Positions 15,617-23,959 of a stretch of 64,000 bases of DNA are shown one piece after another. Every line of letters starts with the position of its first letter. The stretch's first letter is position 1. The position numbers and the translations under genes were made by a program. The notes below the pieces were generated by a model that saw nothing but the letters and a program-made list of their open reading frames with translations, was not told the DNA's origin and ran no database searches. Origin of the DNA: Sporosarcina sp. JAI121 (GTDB taxonomy: Bacteria; Bacillota; Bacilli; Bacillales_A; Planococcaceae); NCBI RefSeq assembly GCF_013408665.1, contig NZ_JACCCL010000003.1, forward strand, positions 1-64,000, in the 5' to 3' direction.

Positions 15617-15688
15617 TTAAGATGAAAGCATGGCAGGTGAAAGTATGGGTCCGATCGAATTTACAATAGGTACAATGATAATAACCAT
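15617..15688 (-). CDS. Possible 23-aa leader peptide upstream of rsgA
   Basis: ATG with AGGTGA eight bases upstream, 23 hydrophobic codons (starting MVIIIVPIVNSIGPI) and TAA. It sits between a consensus promoter and a terminator. A short hydrophobic peptide with no charged residue, it could be a regulatory leader or a small toxin-like peptide. Nothing in known families is recognised. Confidence 0.45.
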   Translation of the reverse strand: MVIIIVPIVNSIGPILSPAMLSS

Positions 15689-15720
15689 AAAACTTCACCT
15701 GCTTTCTGTAAGATGAATTA

Positions 15721-15749
15721 ATACTATCAAAACGAAATAAATAAGTCAA
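15721..15749 (-). promoter_or_regulatory. Sigma-A promoter of the rsgA leader
   Basis: On the minus strand TTGACT (15749-15744), 17-base spacer, TAGTAT (15726-15721). Transcription would begin near 15713, just before the small ORF's ribosome site. Confidence 0.75.
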
Positions 15750-15831
15750 TACAGATTTTTCAATCAATGGATAGAAGACAACATACCGAGTAAAGAAAAC
15801 AAAGTTCTCCTGAAACTTCGCAATGAACCGG

Positions 15832-15865
15832 AAAAAAGAGCGACCTCCAAATAGGAGACCGCTCT
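15832..15865 (-). terminator. Terminator of the CNNM/CBS gene
   Basis: On the minus strand AGAGCGGTCTCC-TATTT-GGAGGTCGCTCT followed by TTTTTT, directly after the stop codon. Confidence 0.85.
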
Positions 15866-15874
15866 GTGTTGGGA

Positions 15875-17230
15875 TTACATCGACAATTCCGCAGCATCGT
15901 CGGTTTCTTCCGCTTCATTTTTCATAACTTCCAGGTAGAGGATGTGATGACCTTCCACATCTTTCACTGTGAATTCAAATCCTTGTTCGATGATTTTTTC
16001 ACCTTGGATCGCTTCGAAGCGTTGGGTCATGAACCAGCCGCCGATTGTATCGATATCCTCTTCGTCGATTGAAGTACCAAGAATATCGTTAACATTTTCG
16101 ATACGCATCTTCGCGTCAAAGATATAATGGTTTTCTCCGAGATTTTGAATATCAGGTACTTCATTCATGTCAAATTCATCTTGAATATCACCGACAATTT
16201 CTTCGAGAATGTCTTCAATCGTAACAAGACCTGAAGTTCCGCCGTACTCATCCATCAGAATCGCCATATGAATACGCTCCCGTTGGATTTTAAGGAGTAG
16301 ATCGCCGATGGGCATTGTTTCAATTACATGTATGACTGGCTGCATATAGTTGGTAACTGGCTGAAAACCGGCTGTATCCGGTTCCTTAATGAAAGCGGTC
16401 AGTAAGTTTTTCATATTGACGAGACCTATGATATGATCTTTATCACCATCTGTGACAGGGTAGCGTGTATATTGTTCGACACCCATCACTTCGAATACTT
16501 CGCGTAATGTCATGTCTTTTTCAATCGTTATCATTTCGGTCCGGGGGGCCATGATTTCCTTGGCGATCCGATCGTCAAATTCGAAAATCTTATTTACATA
16601 TTTATATTCGGCCTGGTTGATTTCACCGCTTTTCAAACTATCCGATAAGATCATTCGAAGTTCTTCTTCTGTATGAGCGACTTCCGATTCGGACATGGAT
16701 TTGTATCCGAAAAGTTTAATAAGGAATTGAGCGGAACCGTTCATTCCTCTAATGATCGGGTAAGCGATGCGATAAAAGATGGCCAGGGGTTTTGAGAAGC
16801 GCAATGTAATTTCTTCCGCTTTTTGTATTGCAATTGATTTTGGAGCCAATTCACCTACAACCACATGTAAAAATGTGACGATTGAAAAAGCAATAATGTA
16901 CGAAATGATGCTTGACGTACTGGCTGAAATATTCAAGTTCGCCCAAAGAGGTGCTAGCATGAGTTTGACAGTAGGTTCTCCAAGCATCCCGAGACCAAGG
17001 GCGGTAATGGTAATACCCAGTTGACAAGCGGATAAGTACTCGTCCAGGTTACCGACCACTTTTCTCGCAACTATTGCGCGTGGATTTCCTTCCGCGATAA
17101 GTTGGTCGATCCGTGTTGTTCTAATCTTCACAATTGCAAATTCACTCGCAACAAAAAATGCGGTGAGGGCGATCAAGACAGCAAACGCTGTCAATCGTAT
17201 GGCAATTTCCAAATAATTACTTTGTTCCAA
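15875..17230 (-). CDS. CNNM/CBS/CorC-domain membrane protein (HlyC/CorC family)
   Basis: 451 aa. Domain order: an N-terminal CNNM/DUF21 membrane region (four hydrophobic segments, residues about 10-200, starting LTAFFVASEFAIVKIRTTRIDQL), two CBS domains (about 220-345) and a C-terminal CorC/HlyC domain. Relatives such as B. subtilis MpfA (YhdP) export magnesium; the ion here is not proven. The start TTG at 17230 has only a weak ribosome site (CATCTGGG), so the start is uncertain, though no ATG is available upstream. Confidence 0.9.
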   Translation of the reverse strand: MEQSNYLEIAIRLTAFAVLIALTAFFVASEFAIVKIRTTRIDQLIAEGNPRAIVARKVVGNLDEYLSACQLGITITALGLGMLGEPTVKLMLAPLWANLNISASTSSIISYIIAFSIVTFLHVVVGELAPKSIAIQKAEEITLRFSKPLAIFYRIAYPIIRGMNGSAQFLIKLFGYKSMSESEVAHTEEELRMILSDSLKSGEINQAEYKYVNKIFEFDDRIAKEIMAPRTEMITIEKDMTLREVFEVMGVEQYTRYPVTDGDKDHIIGLVNMKNLLTAFIKEPDTAGFQPVTNYMQPVIHVIETMPIGDLLLKIQRERIHMAILMDEYGGTSGLVTIEDILEEIVGDIQDEFDMNEVPDIQNLGENHYIFDAKMRIENVNDILGTSIDEEDIDTIGGWFMTQRFEAIQGEKIIEQGFEFTVKDVEGHHILYLEVMKNEAEETDDAAELSM

Positions 17231-17376
17231 ACCCAGATGAGGGGGAGAACAAAGTGTACACCTCCCGTGGTAGTAAAATCGTTAGTTAAGTCTATGATAA
17301 TTTATTTACAAGAAAAAAACAATTAGATAGGCTTTTCTTTTGTATACTTGTAGGAATGACACTAGAAGGAGGACAT

Positions 17377-18558
17377 ATGAAAAAAGATAGTAGAAAGTAC
17401 ATAGAAATTGTTCAAGCGTCAACGAAGCTAGGGTTGACTTCGTTCGGCGGACCCGCAGCACATATCGGTTATTTCAGGGAAGAGTACGTGAAAAAAAGGC
17501 AATGGCTGGACGATAAAATGTATGCGGATCTTGTTGCACTCTGTCAATTCCTGCCGGGACCAGCGAGTTCACAGGTCGGTATTGCGATTGGATTGATGCG
17601 CGGGGGTATGCTTGGAGGGGTTTTGTCGTGGATCGGTTTCACGCTACCGTCTGTCTTATTACTGATGGGATTTGCTTGGCTTATTTCGTCGACAGGTTCA
17701 TTTGACAGCGGTTGGATTAGCGGATTGAAAATTGTGGCGGTTGCTGTAGTCGCCCATGCACTGATTGGGATGGGGAAATCCCTGACACCTGACCGGCAAC
17801 GAATTACAATTGCTATGGCTGCCGCGATTTTGACACTGATGATTCCGACTGCAATCGGTCAAATAGCGGTCATCATCGGGGCGGGTTTCACGGGCTATAT
17901 GTTATACAGGAAAGAGGAAGCGCCGAAACCTGTAACCATCCCGCTTACATTTGGTAAACGGACCGGTATTATTGCATGGAGTATTTTTTTCGTGTTGTTG
18001 ATCGGAATTCCGTTACTCCGGCCGTTTGTACAGTCGTCGTTGTTTGCGATTTTCGATATTTTCTACCGTGTCGGTTCGATTGTCTTCGGAGGCGGTCATG
18101 TCGTGCTGCCAATGCTTGAGCGTGAAGTCGTACCGGCGGGATGGATGGACGCTGAGACGTTTATTGCCGGGTATGGGGCTGCACAAGCAGTTCCTGGTCC
18201 ACTCTTTACATTGGCCGGATATCTTGGTCAATTGATGGACGGACCTTTGGGGGCTGGAGTTGCAGTGTTCGCAATGTTCCTCCCATCATTTCTGCTAGTT
18301 ATCGGCACACTGCCATTCTGGTCGATTATTCGTTCGAAGCCTGCAATCCAAGCAGCGCTAAAAGGAGTTAACGCGGCTGTTGTCGGTATTTTACTCGCTG
18401 CACTATACAATCCGGTGTTTGTCAGTTCAATCGGCAGTGCTGCCGATTTTGCAGTAGCTATTGTGGCGTTCACATTGCTATTCTTCTATAAATGGCCGCC
18501 GTGGATTGTCGTTTTGATTTCAGCTCTGCTAGGAGCCGTCGTGCATTTCGTATTTTAG
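17377..18558 (+). CDS. chrA: Chromate transporter ChrA
   Basis: 393 aa, the length of the two-domain CHR family. It exports chromate across the membrane. Each half has the signature: TSFGGPAAHIGYFREEYV with QFLPGPASSQ near the start, and FGGGHVVLPMLEREVV with QAVPGPLFTLAGYLG in the second half. About ten membrane segments are visible. AGAAGGAGG lies five bases before ATG 17377; an ATG 21 bases earlier lacks such a site. Confidence 0.95.
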   Translation: MKKDSRKYIEIVQASTKLGLTSFGGPAAHIGYFREEYVKKRQWLDDKMYADLVALCQFLPGPASSQVGIAIGLMRGGMLGGVLSWIGFTLPSVLLLMGFAWLISSTGSFDSGWISGLKIVAVAVVAHALIGMGKSLTPDRQRITIAMAAAILTLMIPTAIGQIAVIIGAGFTGYMLYRKEEAPKPVTIPLTFGKRTGIIAWSIFFVLLIGIPLLRPFVQSSLFAIFDIFYRVGSIVFGGGHVVLPMLEREVVPAGWMDAETFIAGYGAAQAVPGPLFTLAGYLGQLMDGPLGAGVAVFAMFLPSFLLVIGTLPFWSIIRSKPAIQAALKGVNAAVVGILLAALYNPVFVSSIGSAADFAVAIVAFTLLFFYKWPPWIVVLISALLGAVVHFVF

Positions 18559-18637
18559 AATTGAAAAAGTCTATATCAACCATTTTATTCATAGTCTTAA
18601 AGAAGTTTAGGGGAAATGATTATATTTTCAAAAAGTA

Positions 18638-18665
18638 TTGACATGAAGGAAATGGAAATGATAAT
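18638..18665 (+). promoter_or_regulatory. Sigma-A promoter of the bmrCD-like leader
   Basis: TTGACA (18638-18643), 16-base spacer, GATAAT (18660-18665). The start point would be near 18672, giving about 485 bases of untranslated leader before the ABC genes. Confidence 0.75.
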
Positions 18666-18709
18666 CTGAACATAGTTAGATACTCGAAATAGAAAGGGAG
18701 GTACGTAAA

Positions 18710-18772
18710 ATGAAAAACGTTAACATTTCACTAAACAATTTCATACTGAAACCGTGCCTATCCGCATACTAG
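18710..18772 (+). CDS. Leader peptide ORF upstream of the ABC exporter (20 aa)
   Basis: GGGAGGT lies eight bases before ATG. The 20-codon frame starts MKNVNISLNNF and ends KPCLSAY. It is placed directly after a consensus promoter and before two hairpins, the second a strong terminator. In B. subtilis the homologous bmrCD genes are preceded by the leader gene bmrB, which controls them by ribosome-mediated attenuation. This shorter peptide is not visibly similar to a known leader, so the role is inferred from position and RNA structure. Confidence 0.65.
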   Translation: MKNVNISLNNFILKPCLSAY

Positions 18773-18794
18773 TTTTCTTTAGCTAATTAAATAC

Positions 18795-18822
18795 GGGAGC
18801 GCGCTATACTGTTCCCTTTTTT
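18795..18822 (+). promoter_or_regulatory. Upstream hairpin / antiterminator arm
   Basis: GGGA...TCCC followed by TTTTTT makes a weak hairpin. Its 5' part GAGCGCGC (18797-18804) can pair over eight bases (two G-U) with GTGTGCTC (18849-18856), the 3' arm of the next terminator, so the two structures exclude each other. Confidence 0.55.
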
Positions 18823-18824
18823 AT

Positions 18825-18861
18825 GAGCACACGCTTATGGTAAGAGGCGTGTGCTCTTTTT
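18825..18861 (+). terminator. Leader terminator before the bmrCD-like genes
   Basis: GAGCACACGC-TTATGGTAAGAG-GCGTGTGCTC followed by five T. A strong stem between the leader ORF and the exporter genes. Confidence 0.85.
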
Positions 18862-18923
18862 GGGTTTAGTTTAAAGAATATTCGGTGTTTCCACGCTTTG
18901 CGTGTTGCATAAAGTTGGACTTA

Positions 18924-19020
18924 TTAAGTAGGGGTGATTTTCCCCTACTTAATTTAGCCCAACCATTCGGGCAATTAGAAGTCGTACATTCCCCACTTTA
19001 AGAAGTGGGGAATGTTACGA
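18924..19020 (+). other. Two further strong hairpins before the ABC genes
   Basis: TTAAGTAGGGG/CCCCTACTTAA (18924-18952, 11 bp) and ACATTCCCCACTT-TAAG-AAGTGGGGAATGT (18986-19015, 13 bp). Neither has a clear T tract. The second, with its flanking GGGCAATTAGAAGTCGT, resembles an end of an IS200/IS605-type element; no transposase is present. Confidence 0.4.
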
Positions 19021-19059
19021 ATTTTTATTGCGGGATAATAACAGAGAAAAGGAGTGTTT

Positions 19060-19122
19060 ATGATGGTAATCATCAAACAGCAAAGGAAACTATTGAAAAA
19101 GGAATCTCTCGAAAGTGGATAG
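19060..19122 (+). CDS. Second small ORF before the ABC genes (20 aa)
   Basis: AAAAGGAGTG lies five bases before ATG ATG. The basic peptide (starts MMVIIKQQRKLLKK) ends at TAG 19120, 34 bases before the exporter start. It may be a second leader peptide or couple translation to the ABC gene. No family is recognised. Confidence 0.4.
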   Translation: MMVIIKQQRKLLKKESLESG

Positions 19123-19156
19123 TTATGGGAGAAACAGGAAGAGGGCTGATTGACTC

Positions 19157-20896
19157 ATGTTTTCAGTATTATTTAAATTAAAATGGTTTTTTAAGGAAAA
19201 TAGGAAAAGATATACGGTCGCGCTAATCTTGCTGATGGTGACGAATGTTCTCGTCGTTATTCCACCATGGTTGATTGGGCAGGCGATAGACTCGATTTAT
19301 ACGCAGTCGTTGACGGCTAAATTGCTTGTCGCTTTCATTGGCACCATGATGTTGATCATTATTTTCAATTATGCGATTAATTATGTTTGGCAATACCAGT
19401 TGTTCGGCGGTGCTTATGTGATTGAACGGCAATTACGCGGGAAACTCATGCACCATTTTTTGAAAATGAACCCGACGTTTTATGAGAAAAATAAGACGGG
19501 CGACTTGATGGCCAGGTCGACAAATGATTTGCGGGCCATATCAGAGACTGCAGGTTTCGGCATTATGACGCTTGTCGACTCAACACTTTACTTATTGACA
19601 CTTGTCTTAACAATGGGCTTTATCGTGTCATGGAAATTGACACTCGTAGCGATTTTGCCGCTTCCGATTTTAGCGTTCATTATGCAAGTGCTAGGAAAGA
19701 AAATACACGAAAGATATATGACGGCACAGCAAGCGTTCGGTGATTTAAACGACAACGTTCTTGAAGCGGTCGCGGGTGTACGGGTTGTTCGTGCCTATGT
19801 TCAGGAGCGTGCGAGTGAAAAAGGATTTGCTGATATGACGGAAGATGTTTATCAGAAAAACATGCACGTCGAAAAGATTGACGCACTGTTCATGCCGATT
19901 TCAAAGGTGCTGACGGGACTGACGTATATGATCGGTCTCGGCTATGGTGCTTACCTAATATCGATTGGGGATATGACGCTTGGAAAGCTAGTTACCTTCA
20001 ACGTCTATCTCGGTATGATCGTGTGGCCGATGTTCGCAATCGGTGAACTCATTAACGTCCTACAGCGTGGGAATGCATCACTTGACCGTGTGACGGAAAC
20101 ACTCGAATATGCGGAAGATGTAAAAGATCCCGCTCAGCCGGTGCGTGTCGACCAGCCGGATAGTGTCGGTTTCCGGGATGTCACTTTTACGTATCCGACG
20201 TCTCATTCGGTCAACTTGGATGCCATTGACCTTCATTTGAAACGCGGAAATACACTCGGTATTGTCGGGAAAACGGGTAGCGGGAAGACGACCTTCGTCA
20301 AGCAACTGTTGCGTGAATATCCGGCAGGGGAAGGGGAAATCGTCTTCTCCGGAGTGCCGCTACAGTCCATGACAAAAGGTCAGGTGAGGGATTGGATCGG
20401 TTATGTGCCGCAGGATCATGTCCTATTTTCACGTTCGGTCAGAGATAATATTCTATTCGGACGACCGGAGGCTACAGAAACGGATATTGCGGAAACGATT
20501 CGTCTGTCCTATTTTGAAAAAGATCTGGAAATGCTTCCAGATGGCCTAGATACGCTTGTCGGGGAGAAGGGTGTGGCGCTATCCGGAGGGCAGAAACAAC
20601 GGATATCCATTGCGCGTGCACTTGTGAAAGATCCTGAAATACTAATTTTGGATGATTCGCTTTCAGCAGTCGATGCAAAAACGGAAGCGAAAATCATTGA
20701 AAACATACAAGCGGAACGTTCAGGAAGAACTACAATCATTACAACACACCGTCTGTCCGCCATTCAGCATGCGGACTGGATTATTGTTCTTGACGATGGC
20801 CACGTCATAGAAGAAGGAACACATGAAGACCTGCTTGGAATGAACGGCTGGTACAAAGAGCAATTCGACCGCCAGCAGATTGGAGAGGTTGAATAA
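19157..20896 (+). CDS. bmrC: Multidrug ABC exporter half-transporter BmrC-like (YheI)
   Basis: 579 aa: six-segment membrane domain (residues about 15-300) then an ATPase domain with Walker A GKTGSGKTT, signature LSGGQKQR and Walker B ILILDDSLSAVDAKTE. The aspartate after Walker B in place of the catalytic glutamate marks the degenerate site, as in B. subtilis YheI, which it closely resembles. It should pair with the next gene product as a heterodimeric drug exporter. Its ribosome site is weak (GAGGG, distant), consistent with regulated expression. Confidence 0.93.
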   Translation: MFSVLFKLKWFFKENRKRYTVALILLMVTNVLVVIPPWLIGQAIDSIYTQSLTAKLLVAFIGTMMLIIIFNYAINYVWQYQLFGGAYVIERQLRGKLMHHFLKMNPTFYEKNKTGDLMARSTNDLRAISETAGFGIMTLVDSTLYLLTLVLTMGFIVSWKLTLVAILPLPILAFIMQVLGKKIHERYMTAQQAFGDLNDNVLEAVAGVRVVRAYVQERASEKGFADMTEDVYQKNMHVEKIDALFMPISKVLTGLTYMIGLGYGAYLISIGDMTLGKLVTFNVYLGMIVWPMFAIGELINVLQRGNASLDRVTETLEYAEDVKDPAQPVRVDQPDSVGFRDVTFTYPTSHSVNLDAIDLHLKRGNTLGIVGKTGSGKTTFVKQLLREYPAGEGEIVFSGVPLQSMTKGQVRDWIGYVPQDHVLFSRSVRDNILFGRPEATETDIAETIRLSYFEKDLEMLPDGLDTLVGEKGVALSGGQKQRISIARALVKDPEILILDDSLSAVDAKTEAKIIENIQAERSGRTTIITTHRLSAIQHADWIIVLDDGHVIEEGTHEDLLGMNGWYKEQFDRQQIGEVE

Positions 20897-20897
20897 T

Positions 20898-22655
20898 ATG
20901 ACTACCGGCAAACGTTTAGTGAAGTATGCACTTGATTATAAAAAGCTGATTATTATAGGTCTTATTCTTCTTGGTTTCGCAGTGGCAGCGGATCTTACGG
21001 GACCGATGATCGCCAAGAAAATCATCGATGACCATATTGCGGGGGCTCCGGGCGGGGGAATCGATTTCAATCCGATTATTAAACTGCTGGCCATCTTCTT
21101 CGGGCTTGCCGTCGTCACTGCATTTATGAGGTATTTTCAGTATTTGCTGATGCAAAAAGCGGCTAACCGTATCATTCAAAAGATGCGAAACGACTTATAT
21201 GAACATATTCAGACATTGCCAATCCGGTATTTCGATAATCTACCGGCGGGAAAAGTCGTGGCACGGATTACAAATGATACGGAAGCGATCCGGAATTTAT
21301 ATGTAACGGTTGTTTCACAATTTGCCATCAGTGGAATGTACATCACTGGAATTTTCATCGCCATGTTCATCCTTGATCCTAAAATGGGGGCAATCACGTT
21401 ATTCGTCCTGCCGATTTTATATATTTGGATGAAGACTTACAGGAAATTTGCTTCGAAAGTGAACCATATCATCCGGGGAAAAGTAAGTGATATGAACGCG
21501 ATGATCAATGAATCAATAAATGGCATGACGATTATCCAGGCTTTCCGTCGAGAAAAACAGATGGAGGATGAATTCCAGGAGTTGAATGATGAGCACTTCC
21601 GACACCAAAACAAGTTGTTGAAGGTGGAGGCGGCAACGTCACATAATCTTGTCGACGTTATCCGGTCATTGACATTCGTTTTCTTCATCTGGTATTTTGG
21701 CGGCGCATCGATGTCCGCTACTAGTGTCATTTCAGTCGGTATGCTCTATGCTTTCGTTGACTATATTACACGGTTATTCAATCCAGTTACGGGTATCGTC
21801 AACCAGTTCGCGAATCTAGAGCATTCGCTCGTCGCCGCCGAGCGTGTATTCAAATTATTGGATCGTGAAGGGGAACCGGTGAGCGACGATAAAATCGCAC
21901 GCTACAGCGGCAACGTCCAGTTCGAAAACGTCTGGTTTGCTTATAACGATGAGGAATTTGTTTTGAAAGACCTTTCTTTCGAAGCAAATCAAGGAGAGAC
22001 GGTTGCCCTGGTCGGCCATACAGGATCGGGGAAAAGTTCAATCATGAACTTGCTGTTCCGTTTCTACGATGCATCAAAAGGGAAAATTACGATTGATGGC
22101 ATAAACATCGACGACTTGCCACGCCAGACAGTACGTGATCATATGGGCATCGTTTTACAGGACCCGTATTTGTTCAGCGGAACGGTCGAATCGAATATAA
22201 GCTTAGGTGATTTGCGTATTACACGTGAAAAGGTTCAGCAATCACTTGATGCAGTTGGCGGGGATCGTGTTTTGAATCATATGCCGAACGGGATTGATGA
22301 GGAAGTTGTGGAGAAGGGGAGTACGCTATCTTCCGGGCAGCGCCAACTGATTTCATTCGCACGGGCTCTTGCATTTGATCCGGCAATATTAATTCTGGAT
22401 GAAGCGACATCCAATATTGATACGGAAACGGAAGAAATTATTCAGCACGCAATGGATGTACTGAAAAAAGGGCGGACGACATTCATCATCGCCCATAGGC
22501 TTTCAACCATTAAAAACGCGGATCGTATTTTAGTATTGGATCGCGGAGAAATTGTGGAACAAGGATCACATGATGAATTGCTCGAATTTGGCGGGCAGTA
22601 TGCACAGATGTATAAATTGCAGGCGGGGACTTCGAGTAATTCGAAGGTTGACTGA
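20898..22655 (+). CDS. bmrD: Multidrug ABC exporter half-transporter BmrD-like (YheH)
   Basis: 585 aa with the same membrane-ATPase order. Walker A GHTGSGKSS, Walker B ILILDEATSNID with a normal glutamate, but the signature is SSGQRQ in place of LSGGQ. Its catalytic site therefore complements the degenerate BmrC partner, the usual asymmetric heterodimer. ATG 20898 starts one base after the bmrC stop; GGAGAGG lies ten bases upstream. Shorter than B. subtilis YheH (about 670 aa). Confidence 0.92.
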   Translation: MTTGKRLVKYALDYKKLIIIGLILLGFAVAADLTGPMIAKKIIDDHIAGAPGGGIDFNPIIKLLAIFFGLAVVTAFMRYFQYLLMQKAANRIIQKMRNDLYEHIQTLPIRYFDNLPAGKVVARITNDTEAIRNLYVTVVSQFAISGMYITGIFIAMFILDPKMGAITLFVLPILYIWMKTYRKFASKVNHIIRGKVSDMNAMINESINGMTIIQAFRREKQMEDEFQELNDEHFRHQNKLLKVEAATSHNLVDVIRSLTFVFFIWYFGGASMSATSVISVGMLYAFVDYITRLFNPVTGIVNQFANLEHSLVAAERVFKLLDREGEPVSDDKIARYSGNVQFENVWFAYNDEEFVLKDLSFEANQGETVALVGHTGSGKSSIMNLLFRFYDASKGKITIDGINIDDLPRQTVRDHMGIVLQDPYLFSGTVESNISLGDLRITREKVQQSLDAVGGDRVLNHMPNGIDEEVVEKGSTLSSGQRQLISFARALAFDPAILILDEATSNIDTETEEIIQHAMDVLKKGRTTFIIAHRLSTIKNADRILVLDRGEIVEQGSHDELLEFGGQYAQMYKLQAGTSSNSKVD

Positions 22656-22669
22656 CAATAATATGCCGA

Positions 22670-22700
22670 AAGGGACTTCCGCATAAGTGGGAAGTCCCTT
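22670..22700. terminator. Hairpin after bmrD
   Basis: AAGGGACTTCC-GCATAAGTG-GGAAGTCCCTT, 11-bp stem 14 bases past the stop codon. The T tract is poor. Confidence 0.6.
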
Positions 22701-22772
22701 ACTAATAGATGATGATAAATTTAAATATACTTTGCCTGTAGTAAGGATTGATTATTAACAATACGCATTTGT

Positions 22773-23600
22773 TTACATACTAGGTTCAATTTCTACTTCA
22801 CGGTCGTTTAAAGGTTGAACTGGGCGATGATTGTCCTCGAAGATTTGACGGAATAAATCAATTTGTTCCTTAGACATTTCAATTGGCTGCTCCAAGACGA
22901 CCCATTGAACTTCTTCTGAACATGGAGGAGTAGTTAAAGAACCTTCATAACGGAAATTTTGCTTGTTTTCCGGTAAAAGTCTCATTAAATCGATTGCCTC
23001 GGTTACTTTTACATCTTTAGTTGTTACTTCTTTAGGAAGGAGTTTCCACGATTCTTCTAAAGCGGAGTTAGCCGCACCTTCATTAATCATTAAACCGATA
23101 ACGGCTAATTCATTACTGGCACTCTTATGTACAAGATGCAGTTCCATATCAAAATTCTGGCCGTTAAATTGGTGTTCGCTCGGAGTATGGAAATGGAATT
23201 GAGCTAACTTGTACTCTTCGCCGTCTACGACAATGGAATTATCTAGTGCTGCTGGATTTCCTTGAATCGTATGGCCGTTGTTAGCTAAAGAAAAGTTTGT
23301 TGGGGCATAATTAAATTCCAGTTCCCTAACTTCGCCTTCCTTCTCTGTCTTTTCCACTTCGATGTTAATCGGAGACTGTTCCTCGCCGTTCGTACAGACA
23401 GCGTTCGTAGGATCTAAATCCGCCCAATATTCCGGACCGGTTTCTCCTTCATAGGACCAGTGAGCTGGTTGAACCTCTGTTGTTTGCTTCTCTTCTTGAA
23501 CCTTTTCTTCTTTCGGCACATCGGCTGTGTTAGAAGAACAAGCAGCTAGTGATAACAAAAGACAAGTCGACAAGATTGGGAAAATAATTTTTTTCTTCAT
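22773..23600 (-). CDS. Alpha-carbonic anhydrase lipoprotein
   Basis: 275 aa. It hydrates CO2 to bicarbonate at the outer face of the membrane. A lipoprotein signal ends in LAAC (C21). Zinc ligands H136, H138 (QFHFHTPSEH) and H155 (ELHLVH) are present, as is the proton-shuttle region NNGHT (H110) and the TTPPCSE segment; C69 and the late cysteine may form a disulfide. AAGGGGG precedes the ATG. Composition is AT-rich compared with upstream genes. Confidence 0.95.
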   Translation of the reverse strand: MKKKIIFPILSTCLLLSLAACSSNTADVPKEEKVQEEKQTTEVQPAHWSYEGETGPEYWADLDPTNAVCTNGEEQSPINIEVEKTEKEGEVRELEFNYAPTNFSLANNGHTIQGNPAALDNSIVVDGEEYKLAQFHFHTPSEHQFNGQNFDMELHLVHKSASNELAVIGLMINEGAANSALEESWKLLPKEVTTKDVKVTEAIDLMRLLPENKQNFRYEGSLTTPPCSEEVQWVVLEQPIEMSKEQIDLFRQIFEDNHRPVQPLNDREVEIEPSM

Positions 23601-23632
23601 TTTTTTTGTAGGTCCCCCTTTATTATTATAGT

Positions 23633-23651
23633 CTATATTAATTTAATATAG
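23633..23651. promoter_or_regulatory. 19-bp perfect palindrome upstream of the carbonic anhydrase gene
   Basis: CTATATTAA-T-TTAATATAG lies 33 bases before the start codon, just downstream of a leftward TATAAT-like sequence (about 23653-23658). The position suits a repressor operator; the protein is unknown. Confidence 0.45.
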
Positions 23652-23842
23652 ATTATATAGTATACTTCATTTGGGAAGAATTTTCATCTGAAGTTAATAA
23701 TTGGTCATAGATTACTGTCAAAGTGAATGGCGTAAACAAGACCGTACAGCGATCGAATCGGTGTATTTAAGGTTGGTCTTATGTAGCTTAGGGAGCTCTT
23801 TTTTTATTGAACTAACGCAACAAGTTACTTAAACAAGAAAAA
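23652..23842. other. Intergenic stretch, no gene seen
   Basis: Contains a weak AAGACC...GGTCTT inverted repeat (about 23740-23782) and an AGCT...AGCT-T7 stretch near 23785. I see no ORF with a ribosome site. Confidence 0.4.
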
Positions 23843-23879
23843 TAAAAAGCATTCTATATTTTGAATGCTTTTTATTTTT
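23843..23879. terminator. Terminator of the MocR-type regulator gene
   Basis: AAAAAGCATTC-TATATTTT-GAATGCTTTTT with T-rich tails on both strands. Confidence 0.85.
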
Positions 23880-23959
23880 ATGATAATTAGATTATATACT
23901 AGAGTTTGTTAATGTGTTGTGTCCAATACTTTTTCAGTAAAAGTCATAAAGTAATAATA

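Noticed and set aside
17232..17280. Short frame with GGAGG upstream of the CNNM/CBS gene
   Set aside because: It encodes only about 11 residues out of frame; considered as a leader peptide, but no terminator or pairing supports it.
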